From Congeria kusceri (taxonomy: Eukaryota; Mollusca; Bivalvia; Myida; Dreissenidae): a DNA stretch of 64,000 nt. The notes below the pieces were generated by a model. It made no database searches. It was not told the origin of the DNA and saw only the letters and a program-made list of their open reading frames with translations. The DNA is taken from positions 87,218,451 through 87,282,450 of the forward strand of contig CM051027.1 in the NCBI GenBank assembly GCA_027627225.1, in the 5' to 3' direction. A program made the translations under genes and the position numbers. Numbering within the stretch: position 1 is the first letter of the stretch; each line of letters opens with the position of its first letter. This document shows positions 23,042-35,570 of this stretch, piece by piece.

Positions 23042-23456
23042 TTTGAACCTTATCAGATCAATTATTGTTCAATGTAATGCGAAATCACGAATGTTAGAGT
23101 TTCTGATTGCATGTGTTTAAATGTACTGCAAGTGTCATTTTATGTTCACTAATAAACTCGACAAGTTAGAAGCTGTGAAGTGCTTGTTATCGCTCTGTGC
23201 GTGACACCATTCATGCATGTGAACGTGACTATAGGTGTGAAAAAAATCGGGCCTAGTCGCTGCCAGTGGATCACAGTTTGAAACAATTGACATGGCACTT
23301 AACATGGGGTTAATTAATTAATCAGTATCGAACTAATTAAATTGCGGTCGTATTAGTTACAGTGTTTTATATTTTAACACATATTAGAACAATAATTCGC
23401 CTATGACATTATTGACTAACTTGATACGTTTTTGCCAGATTTTTAGATAGATTAAT
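23042..23456. other. Upstream region of the intronless gene
   Basis: No gene or repeat was seen. It is the likely promoter region of the minus-strand gene that starts at 23041. Confidence 0.35.
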
Positions 23457-23464
23457 ATAGCCCT

Positions 23465-24570
23465 GTAGGACCATACTTTTCACAAATCATATTTATTACA
23501 ATAGGATCTCATTTTTCACAGGTGTGAAAAATAGGATCTCATTCTTCACACATCGCAATCTCATTCTTCACATTTTGTGTGAATTTTGTGATCGTGTCAA
23601 GTTTTTTATATGCACTCAGATCATATTCTTCACACATGAATAGAAACTGTTCAAATATTCAAAAAAGTGAATTTGTTACATCATAATCTTATTTTTCACA
23701 CTGCATGTGCCCGAAAAAACGGGGTGATTTACGGTACGGTACGATATGCATGGTATGGTACGATATGGTACGGCACGGTACCGGACGGTTAAGTGCGGTA
23801 CGGTTTGGTATGGTAAGACATGACATGACATGACATGACATGACATGGCATGGCATGGCATGGCATGGCATGGCATGGCATGGCATGGCATGGCATGGCT
23901 TGGCTTGGCTTGGCAGGGCAGGGCTGGGCAGGGCAGGGCAGGGCAGGGCAGGGCAGGTATGGTTTGTAATGCTATGGTATGGAAAGGTACGATACGGTGC
24001 GGTACGGTACGGTTAGGTACTGTACGGCATGGTACGGTACAATACTACACGATACGACACGATATGGGAGGTACGGTACGCTACGCTACAGTACTGTCCA
24101 AACGTACGTACTAACATGTGCGGAGGTTCTAATAAGGTCATTTATATATTATCGTCCCTGTATATATACGTATATTATAGTTCGGGCGGACATATGCAGG
24201 GCTATTTTGTTTTTAATAATAAAAAATAGGACGTTTGTTTGTACGTACGTTCGGATGCGAGCATTTGTTAATTTCCCAATAACTATAATATCCCTATAAT
24301 GATAATAATGGTGATGACGAGAATAATTATGATGATGATGACGATGATGATGATGAAGATGATGACGATGATTACTTTATAATTATGCTCAAAATAATAA
24401 TTTCATCAATTTTCAAGATAGAATTTCACCATATAATATGTGAAAATTGTGATCCGTACGCATACCCCCTTGTTAGCCAATCACATTCTTTACACTTATA
24501 AATGTGACAAATGAGATCCTATTTTTCACAGGCGTGTGAAAAATATGATTTGTGAAAAATATGATCCTAC
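23465..24570. mobile_element. Inverted-repeat element with 8-bp target duplication
   Basis: The ends are inverse: GTAGGACCATACTTTTCACA at the left and TGTGAAAAATATGATCCTAC at the right, with similarity continuing inward about 90 bases through more TTTTTCACA words. Both sides are flanked by ATAGCCCT (23457-23464 and 24571-24578), an 8-bp duplication like that made by hAT transposases. The interior has no coding sequence, only pentamer repeats and a GAT microsatellite at about 24300-24370. Confidence 0.82.
23725..24090. repeat. Evolving pentamer microsatellite
   Basis: Five-base units change gradually along the array: TACGG/ATGGT types, then TGACA, TGGCA (about 11 copies), TTGGC, GGGCA and back to TACGG/TACGA types. 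The methionine/histidine-rich and glycine-rich frames here are artefacts of the repeat. Confidence 0.85.
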
Positions 24571-24578
24571 ATAGCCCT

Positions 24579-25609
24579 AATTGGGTTCTGTACTATTCGA
24601 AGCCTTGTAAAAGTTATGTTACCTAACAAATACAAAGTATATTTTTTTAATTATGTCAATGTAACTATTGTTTGTGCTTCTTAAACTTGTGTGTATAATA
24701 ACACATGTCTCGTGCAGTGTGTATTCCTCATATATGATCGTGCCGCACTTGAAATGATCAAATAAAGGATATAATCTATGCATTAATAATGAGGCTTTAT
24801 TTTCCCTTTTAATATGTTGTCTAGTTCAGAATATAACCGTCTTTTATCTTTCGAGAGTTGTTAATAATTAAGCAATAAAAACAATTAAGTCTTCAACTCA
24901 TAATTTCTTACAAACATCAAGGCAATATCCAAGGGACCTTTTGATTTAAATTTAACGACACAATAATCTTCAATATTCGGGATACAACATCTGTTTAGTT
25001 ACGTCTTGCTTCATTTAAATGATCGTGTAAACTATAAAGAGTAATACATCTTATATAAAATAAGTTTCATGCGACCTTTTGTCATCACTAACGAATATTT
25101 TTAGGCTTCCTTGTTTACGTTGTCTTACGCAATATAATCGTAACTAGGAGATAGTAGCCTTGTTAAGGAATTCACTTGAATATTATCAAACTTGAACGAG
25201 GCCACTGGCTAAAGACCTTAGGATCGCACCAACCAGAATTAAACTGAAATCGTAGTGTCAAATAATATATCATACATAAAACAATACACAGCAATAAGAA
25301 AATATAATACAAGAACAGGACTATTATACAAGTTCACAGCAAAAATTTATCATGACCAATTTTACACAATATTTTTCAAGTTTACAACAAAAAATCAGTT
25401 CTTTATATAAGGGCAAGGTATGTTTGGCTAGCTGATACAAAAAGAACAACATTTCCCAAAATCAGATACCATTGTTAATACCATAAAACAATGAAGTGAC
25501 AGGAATGATAATCCGTTTACATGAAGCATGCAATAAAACAAACCGACATTGGTCGGATTCGTCTGCGCTAACACATCAAGTGACAGCGGATATTGCGTGA
25601 CCAAGCAGT
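24579..25609. other. Intergenic and 3' flank of the minus-strand TRIM gene
   Basis: No gene was seen. The part next to 25609 is the 3' UTR of the TRIM gene. A minus-strand AATAAA (TTTATT on plus) is near 24791, but the true poly(A) site cannot be fixed. Confidence 0.4.
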
Positions 25610-28600
25610 CTACCAGGGCATTGTGAACACTTTGATTGTATTTCTCTCCACGTCAATGAGACTCATGTTGTACTGTGTAACAATCATCCGACCCGAACCG
25701 GGACCCAGTACAATCTTGTGGGGGTTGGAGATGCCGTCCGTGATAACGTCACCAAGGATCTCCCCGTCCGTGTTGATCATCAGAATGTTGTGGGACTTGT
25801 TTCCGGCCACAAACAGTCGGTTGCCATGCAACGTGATCCCCTTTGGTATTTTTAGTCCATCGTAACGGACTTCCCACAATTTCTCGCCCTGTGTCGTTAG
25901 TGCGATCACTGTTTTCTTATAGCGGTCAGTCACATACATACACCCGGCAGTGCGGTCAAGCACGACGTACTCGGGAAAGAAAAATATATTGTGTCCAACA
26001 TTGTCCTTGCTTATAACCTTGAGCTCGCGACCGTCGCGCGACATTAGCTTAACACTGGGCGGGGAGTCATAGCAGCAGACGGCCAGCATGTAGTTGGAGT
26101 AGGAGATGCCCCAGCATTTTGCCCCGGTCTGTATAGCTGCAAGAATGGTTATGTCGGTCTCGCGAACTTGCAGCAGCAGAAATCGTTTCTCTCGGGGAAG
26201 CGTTACTGCGATCTCGCTTTGCGATATTGCTGCTATATCAAAGGGACGCGCGGACAGCACGCGTTCGCCAATCCAACGATACTCGCGGTCATACAGCTTT
26301 ATTTTCCTGTGAACCTGGTCGGCAAGAATGATTCGGCCGTCATGGAGACACTCCGCCCCAGTGATGCAGCAGTTGTCGCGGTCCTGTGCTGTTCTGACCT
26401 TGAAATATGCCTCCAAGTGACCTTGTGGGATATTACTGCGGTTTTTGCCTTGCGGAACAGGTGTTATTGAAGGCGACGGTGGAAAAATCTTCATATCGGG
26501 ATGAACTGGTTCTTTCTTTTTTCGCTTTTCTTTCTGATTAATTCCGGTGGATTGTGAATCATCTAGAGAATCTGGCACTTCCTTTATTGGATCTTCCGGA
26601 ATAAGAACGGTGTCAGCGCGGACTGTGTATGGAGGAGGTATACGAACATCTTGGTGAGACAGGGAGAACTTCCCCATTTCCTTCAGCGTTCCCAAAAACA
26701 TCTGCAGACTCTTGTCAGGCGAGAAGGCCAGTATGACGTCTTTGAGGTGCCTAGAGACCTCCTTCAGACTCCTCTCGCAGTAATGCGTCTCACGCTTGGC
26801 CTTGCTGTACGTTATGAGGACATCCGCGTCAGTGCCGTGCGTCATAGAGTTCTGCAGGACAACTGTGGCGTTCTTCGTGGTGTTCACAATGTCCTGTGTG
26901 CGCTCCACCTCTCGCTGGAAATGCACGAGTTCGCCCTTCCTCAGCTCCTCTAACTGCACGAGCGCCCGTTCCTCTTGAGCTACAACACACTCGATATGCA
27001 ATAAGTGAATGCATTAATACCACCGACAAAATGACACTTTATACACGTATGGTTGCGCGAAAAATTCCTTTATCAGGTATTTATTAAAATCAAATTCGAG
27101 ACAAGCGAATTGGAGGCATCGGCAGTCGACTGATTATAATTATTTTCTATAAAAATCTACATAACATAATCATTGCAAATCTTTTTTATTCTTTACCAGT
27201 AAGAATGTCGTTTATCTGCTGACGAATGCTGGATATTTGCCTTTTCACGTTGCTGGCCGCGTCGTCAAGGGTCTGTATAGTGTGGTTCCGGTTTTCCAGG
27301 ATGCGTGTGCCCCAGATCGTCTGATGCCCCAGCTTCTCCATCACGCTCTTCGCCTCGTCCCTCTGCTTGGTGGCGGCATCGTGGGAGCTCAGAATACTCG
27401 TGCACATCCGGTGGAATCCGGTAGCGCACGTGGAACATATGACCTGTAAGAATCAAAGGTCGTACGTTCAAGGCATAAACAGCATGATATTCGCATTTTA
27501 CAATGACACAATACAGGAAGGAAATCAGGACAAAGGCGAACCTGGGCATGATCCTCGCAGTAGAAGTCTAAGAATTTGCCCTCGTGCTCCTGACATGGCG
27601 TCCTGAGCAGCGTGCTTCTGATGGGCTGTAGCTTGATACTGGCGATGTCAACCAAGGTGTGAGTTCGGGAGATCTGTTGGTATAGAGTACACAATATGAA
27701 TGAATGAACGAATGAATGAATGAATGGGTGGGTGGGTGGGTGGGTGGATGGATGGATGGACGGATGGATGGATGCATACATGAATGAAAGAATGAATGAA
27801 TGAATCGGTAGGTCTGTCTGTCAAGAAAGCAAACAAGCAAGAAAATAAGGAAGAACGCGAACAGTCACCTCACCTTAAGACTGCTGTGCTGATTTTCACA
27901 GTCCTCACACATAGCCTCGCCGCAGTTCTCACACCACGTGGTGGCCATACTGGCCTCGCCTCGTTTATCACACGGGTCGCACTTCCGGCCATCGCTGCGC
28001 AGGCGGACCGCTTCAATGAGGCCGATGATGAACTGGTTCTGCGGCAAGGACTCGGCCCAGGAACTGGGGCCTTGGAGAACATTCGGGGAGTCGACAAACT
28101 GGTGACATTTCGGACACTCAAAACCCTTTGGAACCTACAAATGGTAAACAGTAATTAAGTTTCGAGTTTATCTCTATAATTAAGCTATGTTTGGGAAACT
28201 CTTGTGTGCATACACGGCGAAAATAATCCGTTTACGTTTTGTTATGGCAAATTCTAACATGATACTCACTAATTTTCCTATAGACAAATAACAACATTTT
28301 CTTTGTTAAACTACCCAATAAACAACGCAAAAAATAGTCCCATTTCTGAGCAGAGCCTTGTAAAATGTAGTTCTCATAACAATTGCAAAATTATTTGTCA
28401 AATCATGTTAGAATCGAAATAATTTTCGCATTATCGTTCTTTATTGGCCAATAAACAACTCTTTGTAGTTCTGATGGTTTAATTTCTACGTATCAGAACT
28501 TCAAATCGTTTTTTATTGGCCGATAAACAACGATAAATCGAAAATTAATTCTTTATTCCACGATTCATGTTTAGTGAATAATGTAGTCTGGATGAGTTGG

Positions 28601-28815
28601 TTGATGAACATAGTTATTAGGTCAAAGGATCATAGTCAAACCGTAACGGTTGTTACCTGTACACCTTTCGTGTTAGCATCAATGTGGTCTGCTATACAGT
28701 TGAGGCAGAAGGTGTGTAAACAAGGTAGGGACCGCGGGTCACTGTACTCCTCAGTGCATATAGGGCAACACAGGAACTCCTCGTCCACGTGACCTGCCTC
28801 TCCGCTGTCGTCCAT
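25610..28815 (-). CDS. TRIM-NHL type protein (RING, two B-boxes, coiled coil, NHL propeller)
   Basis: Exons on the minus strand: 28815-28657, 28134-27874, 27673-27542, 27443-27197 and 26979-25610, giving 722 residues. All junctions are GT-AG and phases match. RING C3HC4 is at residues 17-63 (CPIC, CLH, CLNC, CPKC). B-box 1 follows (KCDPCDKRGEAS, WCENCGEAMCEDC), then B-box 2 (CQEHEGKFLDFYCEDH, ICSTCATGFH). A coiled coil spans roughly 205-310. The last exon encodes the C-terminal NHL-like beta-propeller (about 470-722; WIGERVL, YVTDRYKKTVIAL, RLFVAGNKSHNILMINTDG). It is a predicted cytoplasmic E3 ubiquitin ligase or RNA/protein-binding regulator. Its closest known relatives are the TRIM2/3/56/71-like group expanded in molluscs; the exact orthologue is not assignable. 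It is divergent from the paralogue at 31413. Confidence 0.9.
27695..27815. repeat. Tetranucleotide microsatellite in TRIM intron 2
   Basis: GAAT, GGGT and GGAT tetramers in successive blocks within the intron between 27673 and 27874. The His/Pro/Ser-rich minus frames here are artefacts. Confidence 0.85.
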
Positions 28816-28837
28816 AGTAAACGCGTGCTACTGAAAT

Positions 28838-28930
28838 GACCCAATGCGTATGTGCATGTCGTTTTAATGACCCAATGCGTATGTGCATGTCGTTTTAATG
28901 ACCCAATGCGTATGTGCATGTCGTTTTTAG
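28838..28930. repeat. 31-bp triplicated repeat upstream of the TRIM start codon
   Basis: Three perfect or near-perfect copies of a 31-base unit beginning GACCCAATGCGTATGTGCAT start at 28838, 28869 and 28900. The nearest copy is 23 bases upstream of the minus-strand ATG, so the repeat is in the 5' UTR or core promoter. Confidence 0.85.
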
Positions 28931-29919
28931 AGAGGAGAATGACGAAGGAGGAGAATGACAAAGTGTTTTCAACGAAAGTACACACCACGAATAGTCGCCA
29001 TTTCGGGCCCTACTATACGACATCTACTTTCTGGTAACCTAGAAATTAAATAATGATTTGATGACATTCTACGATCGTAAGAAAGACGATAGGGAAAGAT
29101 TAGTTAAGGTTTTCGAATTTCGTTTTCAATAAACGGAAACAAATAACCGTTCACTATTAGTACGTTTGTTGTGGGACAATATAGCAGTATACTTCCTACT
29201 AATACACAAACAATTATTTCAACGCCGTTTAAATATTACTCCGATTAAAATTCAACGTGGATTTTGTTACCAAAACAAAAATAATCAACCCGTTCACTTA
29301 AAGAAACAAGAAGAAACGAAATGGTTAAACCAGATATTGCAATTAAGCGGCGTGTTAAAACACGAAACCGGTTGTGTATATCTATAAAACTTGTGCCAGT
29401 ATTCGGGTTAGTTATCGGGCAAAATGTGCGGAGAAAAGCCGTGCGAGAAGTCAACGCTATGACCAGAACACGTGCACACCAAACCTCGATTCCCAGCCTC
29501 ACAGGAAGAGGAACATCGCGCGCAGTTCCTACGTGTTCAATACGGAGAGTCCTGTGGTCGTCAAGCACCTAACCTCGCCTGAAATCTCGTCTTGTGGAGC
29601 GAGCGTCTCGTGCTTGATCAATTGAGACAAAACTTTCTTTGTTTTAAATTCGATCGATTCATTTCGCTTTAAACGACATTGTGCCTTTGTGAATAGAAGT
29701 CGAGTTGAAACGCTCAAGGCAAAGAAATTCAGGTACGTTTAAAACACTTTTACCGCTTTGGCATCTACTCGCAAATGCAAAATCGTATACAAAAACGAAT
29801 AAAACCGATAACTGTTCAAAGGAAAAAAGGGCGTTATACTACTACTGTGTGGCATGCATGTTTTACTTTTATTTCAAATATCTATATAGTTTTGGCAAAC
29901 AGTACATATACATGTAATA
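28931..29919. other. Shared upstream region of the two TRIM genes, left part
   Basis: No coding exon that I can support. Several 60-107-codon frames on both strands around 29245-29717 overlap each other and lack domains. It presumably includes the promoter of the minus-strand TRIM gene and possibly a 5' non-coding exon. Confidence 0.35.
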
Positions 29920-30566
29920 GTATACTATAATGGCACATAACACGTATATATACATGTACTATAATGGCACATAACACGTATATATACATGTACTATAATG
30001 GCACATAACACGTATATATACATGTACTATACTGGCACATAACACGTATATATACAGGTACTATAATGGCACATAACACGTATATATACATGTACTATAA
30101 TGGCACATAACACGTATATATACATGTACTATAATGGCACATAACACGTATATATACATGTACTATAATGGCACATAACACGTATATATACATGTACTAT
30201 AATGGCACATAACACGTATATATACATGTACTATAATGGCACATAACACGTATATATACATGTACTATAATGGCACATAACACGTATATATACATGTACT
30301 ATACTGGCACATAACACGTATATATACAGGTACTATAATGGCACATAACACGTATATATACATGTACTATAATGGCACATAACACGTATATATACATGTA
30401 CTATAATGGCACATAACACGTATATATACATGTACTATAATGGCACATAACACGTATATATACATGTACTATAATGGCACATAACACGTATATATACATG
30501 TACTATAATTGCACATAACACGTATATATACATGTACTATAATGGCACATAACACGTATATATACA
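29920..30566. repeat. 34-bp minisatellite, about 19 copies, between the TRIM genes
   Basis: The unit is ACGTATATATACATGTACTA followed by TAATGGCACATAAC. Copies are nearly identical. One variant pair (CTATACTGGCAC followed by TACAGGTAC) occurs twice, at about 30027 and 30299, exactly 272 bases or eight units apart, so a block of eight units was itself duplicated. The unit contains the palindromes TATATA and ACATGT. Confidence 0.93.
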
Positions 30567-31412
30567 AATCACTCAAGCTTATGTAAATGTTTTGTATCCT
30601 GATTTCTCCTGTTTTTGTTTTTTTGTAATGGTTTTTTTTTTTAAATACCACACGGTAAGGAAATAAGAAAACCCTCGTTGATAAAAAAAAACGCTGTCCG
30701 ACGGTCACTACATGTAAAATTATGTGCACATGAACATGCAATACATACCTACATGTAATTTGCACTGTATAAGTAAACGAAATGCTCGAATGAAAGATGG
30801 TTGTACGTACGTATTTGAAGCGAACATACGGAAATAAAAGTTTCAATGCATACAAGTTCACAAATAAATATCACTAGCGAAAACATATAGTTTGTGTCCA
30901 ATTTCATTTAAGATTCAGGTGAGTGGTTTCAATTATTCGTGCAGCATTGTGTTTGAAACCCTATACACTCGCACGTATTTGATAAGAATGAATTCTTAAG
31001 AAAACATTTTACATACTGTTCTTGTTTTGGTATTTAATTATTGTTCTAATTTTAATGGTCGAAATGTTCTACCCAAATGATTGTCTTTACTATCCTAGTA
31101 AGACCTTTGGCGCTTATTATCGTGCTTTCATTTATTACACGTGTATAAGACTTTAAAGTTTCAGTATTATAATTGTGTGGTACCAACATCGCAGTTAGTT
31201 TAGGATTATTTGAAACATAATATGCAATACTAAATTACATTTTGTACACGTATATCCATGTAAATTTGATAAAGATGAATAAGAGGAATGCTGCGTTTCC
31301 ACTTTGAAACATTTTGAAGCATTCATTGCCGTGTGATCCTATTAAATAAAAATCAGTTGTATATAATGTGATAAATGAATGCATATTTTTGCAGATATAA
31401 CATCTCCCATCA
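30567..31412. other. Upstream region of the plus-strand TRIM gene
   Basis: No gene was seen. A TTTTTGCAG acceptor ends at 31394, 18 bases before the ATG, so the gene probably has a non-coding first exon and a 5' UTR intron somewhere in this interval. Confidence 0.45.
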
Positions 31413-34400
31413 ATGGATCGAACCCCGGGTCACGTGAGCGAGGATTTCCTCACGTGTTCTCAGTGCCATGACGACTACACTGACCCTCGCGGACTTCCAT
31501 GTCTGCATGCGTTCTGCAAGTCGTGCATATCTGACCATATCACCAAGGAAACCAAAGGTCAAAGGGCTCCCAAAGGTTTCGAGTGCCCGATTTGTAGACG
31601 CTATGTCGACGCTCCAGATCCACATCAACCGCCAACAGCATGGGCGGAAATGCTTCCGGTCAGCCATCTACTGACCAGTCTTATGGACAGCGTCCGACTG
31701 AGAAATGACGTGAGCAAGTGTGACCCGTGCTTCCGGCGGAAGGACAAGGTCATTGCTGCCAAGTGGTGCAAGGAATGCGCGGAGGCTCTATGTGAACAGT
31801 GTGTTTCCTTTCATCGGTCCCTGAAATATTCCCAGAATCATACATTGATGGAGTTTGAAGAACTTCGCCAGCAGCCAATCAAAAACACCCTGCCAAGACC
31901 GCCTTGCCCGGAACACGAGAATACGACGCTCGGCTTCTTCTGTGAAGATCACCAGAAAGTATGTTGCTCTTCCTGTGTAACTGTGGATCACAGGAAATGC
32001 TCTCACGTCACCACAAGCGTTGACGCTGCAGCCAAATATAGGAACGAGGTCGACGTTTTGACAGAAAAACTGCGTCACCAAAATGGTTGGTCTGCTAGGA
32101 TTATGGAAAATCGCCAACACAGCTTAAAACTCCTTGAGGATGCAGAAAATCAACTTAAGAGTCAAATTCTTGGCATCCGAGCCCAGTTCGATGATCTGCT
32201 TAGAACGCAAGAGAAGAAAATGTTGGAAGAGCTGAAAATGTTAAAGGCCAAAGAGAAACAGCGCTACGAGCGTGAGATCACCAAGTGTGAAGAGATGGTC
32301 AGCACCACTGGAAACGCGCTCAACATTCTGAAGAACTCCACCCAGCATGGCACGGACTCGGATATCCTCATGTCCGTTAACAGTGTAAAGAAAGAGGCAA
32401 AGAACTGCGACCGTCATCTTTCGGATATATCCAGAAACCTGACGGACATCCTGCTGTTGTTTACCCCTGACCGCCAACTATCGCAGGTGTTGGGCACGCT
32501 GAAGGAAATCGGGAAGATCTCGTTTAGCCACACGCACGTGCACGTCCAGCCGCCATATAATCTCTCCGTACAGAACTCGATAATGGAATCTGACCCGGAC
32601 ACAGAGAGATTCACACCCGAGTCACCGAGCCTTCACGAGAAAGAGAAACCCAAAAGTATTAAGCTCCAAATCGACGAGACGCCTCGTTCCTCACGCATGT
32701 CGCAAATTTCCCAAACGTCTAAACGATCTCGTCGCTCCCCGCTTATGAACTCTACCCGACAATCGCCGTTGATGACCTCCAGCCGTCATTCTTCCAACAT
32801 TTCGTCCTCTCGCCAGCAATCCTCCAGCTTTCTGAATGATACTCCGCGATCCAAGGGCTCCAAGAACTCCGAGCTTTTCCACAACACGATCGGGGCTATC
32901 GAGGATGAGACGCACCATCGCTCTAACGACAGACTGCTGTCGCCTATGACACCTATGGGAAGATCATCGCAACGGAAGACGGAAATCAGTCCGGCGGCAC
33001 TGGAGTTCTTCTTCAAGGTAAACATAAATGTCCGTTAGTTTATACATTATAATACATGTTAATGTTCTATAGTATTGACGTTACCTTTTACATGTGTATT
33101 TCATTTCAAGATAAACACGTATTTCTTCAGTTCTACTTATGTAACATAATCAGATTGTACACGAGAGTTACTAATATGTCATCAAATGTTTGTTTTTTTA
33201 TATGTCAATTCAAATATTTAATGTTAAATGTCACGAACATTAATCACAAAATATAAACTTTTTCGTATTTAAACTATAGCGGTAGGTATTGCTAATTGCT
33301 AAGTTTTACTACATGTATATTAAACTTAACACTATGTACTTGTTTTCCACTCTTTAAAATAATTGTATTCTTCCCCCTGCAGGCTCGGACCGCCCAGGAC
33401 CGCGAAAACTGCATCCTGACGGGCGCCACCTACCTGTCTGACGGCCGCATCGTGCTCGTGGACCAGATGCTGCGCAAACTGAAGCTTTTCGACCAGAACT
33501 ACCACTGGATAGGGGAGAAGGTACTTCCGGGCCGCCCCTACGACATCGCTAACGTAACGGACAATGAGGTCGCCGTCACGTTCCCAAGAGAAAAACGAAT
33601 CCAGGTGTTCGCAGGTCAGTGTTTCATTAGAATAACAAACATTCTAAAACGTTGTACACGATTATCATTTCTTCAACAAAAAAAACGCTCCGCATTCTTG
33701 TTTACCAAATAGTGTAATCCGTGTAATCCGTTTGATTTATTTAATGCACATAAATCTGTTTTACTATATGCTGGTACACGTGTTATCAAATAGATTACGG
33801 ATTTAAATTCGGTTTGTCAGTGATATACATGTAAACCAATATATAACCGCTGGAAAATACCGGTACGGGTGAATCCTAATTCCAGTACGCCAAACCGACT
33901 TTCTACCGACATTCACGATCAGCACGGGGGCCAAGTGCTGGGGCCTGGCGTACAACGCCACCTACAAGCGGTTTGCAGTCTGCTGCTACACGCAGCCGCC
34001 ATGCGTCAAGATCTTCTCTCGAAGCGACGGCCGGGAGATCAAGTCGCTGACACGTGACCGGACCAGCGTGGAACTCTTCTTCTACCCAGATTACGTGGCC
34101 ATGGATAATGCAGGTAGGCCTATATACACTTTGAAATTATATTAATTTGAAAGGTTGCTGCAGTTATAAAAATTATATTTTAAGTTTGGCTTTTACTTTA
34201 CTAAAACGACAGCAGACAGAAGAAGAACATGTTAAACTATTTATTTGTGGCACCTAAATTAGTACAATATACCGGTAAACATGCATATAACTATGCAAGC
34301 AATATACAAGGATAAGTACCATGATGCAAAATAACGTCTTTGTGACTATGGACCTATGTTTGTCTTGAACACGTGTCTGTCATCCTTCAGGACGCAACCT

Positions 34401-34870
34401 GTTTGTCACGGACAAGTACAAGAAGTCCGTGATCGGCCTCACGGTGGACGGGGAGAAGCGTTGGGAGGTCAGCCACCACGGGCTCACCAACCCCCGCGGC
34501 ATCTGCGTCGTTGGCGCCAAGATATACGTCGCCGGCTGCAGATCCCACAAGTAAAGCTAATGGATACTACGTTTTTGAGATACATGTATACACATTTTAA
34601 AAGCGGATATGTCTTTTGGGGTGTATTATTGCACGTACAGCACACATTTACTAAAAGAACCCCACCGTATATTGTTGTATTTCTCCTGTTCACAGTGTGA
34701 TGATGATGACAACGGACGGCGAGTTGATCGGCGAGGTGATAGTAGAGGGTATCTCCTTCCCCAACAAAATCTGCCTCAGTCCGCGCGCAGACCGCTTGCT
34801 GGTGACTCAGTTCCAGGGAACGCTTATCGACATCGAGCGGAACACGGTGAAAATCTACAGAGTTGACTGA
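31413..34870 (+). CDS. TRIM-NHL type protein (paralogue of the divergent neighbour)
   Basis: Exons: 31413-33017, 33383-33614, 33886-34113, 34391-34550 and 34696-34870, giving 799 residues with consistent phases. RING C3HC4 is at residues 15-61 (CSQC, CLH, CKSC, CPIC). B-box 1 is near 103-143 (KCDPCFRRKDKV, WCKECAEALCEQC), B-box 2 near 163-205 (CPEHENTTLGFFCEDH, CCSSCVTVDHRKC), and the coiled coil about 210-310. A Ser/Arg-rich linker (about 400-525, many SSR and TPR motifs, likely phosphorylated) leads to the NHL-type propeller (535-799; WIGEKVLPGRPYDIA, LFVTDKYKKSVIGL, IDIERNTVKIYRVD). Predicted E3 ubiquitin ligase or scaffold. Here the whole N-terminal half is one exon and the propeller is split by four introns, the reverse of the neighbour. 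AATAAA lies at 35361-35366. Confidence 0.92.
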
Positions 34871-35570
34871 GCGATATATTCTCAAAGACGTTCTGATTGG
34901 AATATCACCGTCTTTTTTTATCAAACATATTACGTGTGTGGCATCTGCTATGTAGGTTCATTGCTTATGACTCGGTTAAGTCAGCAAATGGAATGATTGC
35001 ATTATATGTGTACATAGTCTGAGCTCGTTGCAAATGAACTTTATTATAGTGTATATTTATAATTACTTAAATTAGTATGTATATATGTCCTTGATTAATT
35101 TTGTTCCGAGGTCACGCTGTATGCATGAAAAGTGTTTTAACACTACACAATTATTTAAAACATTATGTAATCAAATGCCATATTATATTGTAGTTTAATG
35201 AATTGTATTGCATTGGTTTGTATCACATTTGAAATAGTTGTTGACACTGCTGTATTCTCGTGAAGACTAACGCATAGTACATTTTACAGTTAAATACGAG
35301 CACGTGAAAACAGTATCATGTCCATGTCGTTGAGAAACAGCTATTGGTTGATTAGATTTGAATAAATTTTTATAATAACATTATCAATGAATTGTTTTAC
35401 ACCCGTATTTTGATGTTTAAAAACTGGAGTCAACAATGAAATTTATTGTGTGACGTAACCCTGATAGTGCGTTTGTGACAAAATTATTAATTTGTGGAAG
35501 CCGCGAAATAATTCCCGCCAAATATATTGTCCAAGTATATTTTAATTTAACAGTTGTTATTATAATAAAT
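34871..35570. other. TRIM 3' UTR and SELENOH promoter region
   Basis: Contains the 3' UTR of the TRIM gene up to about 35385. The remaining roughly 190 bases before 35571 must hold the 5' UTR and promoter of SELENOH. Nothing else was seen. Confidence 0.45.

Noticed and set aside
23676..24114. Open frames such as Met-Pro-Cys-His and Gly-Met-Ala-Trp-His repeats
   Set aside because: They are translations of a pentamer microsatellite, open in several frames on both strands.
26829..27029. Minus frame starting upstream of the last TRIM exon
   Set aside because: It is a shadow frame. The correct frame is fixed by the phase-1 donor at 27197 and the TTGTAG acceptor at 26980.
27389..27840. Minus-strand frames rich in His, Pro and Ser near the TRIM gene
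   Set aside because: They read a tetranucleotide microsatellite in intron 2 plus flanking exon sequence in the wrong frame.
29920..30566. Regular 34-bp repeats resembling a CRISPR array
   Set aside because: The units are directly abutting with no variable spacers, in eukaryotic DNA with spliced genes. It is a minisatellite.
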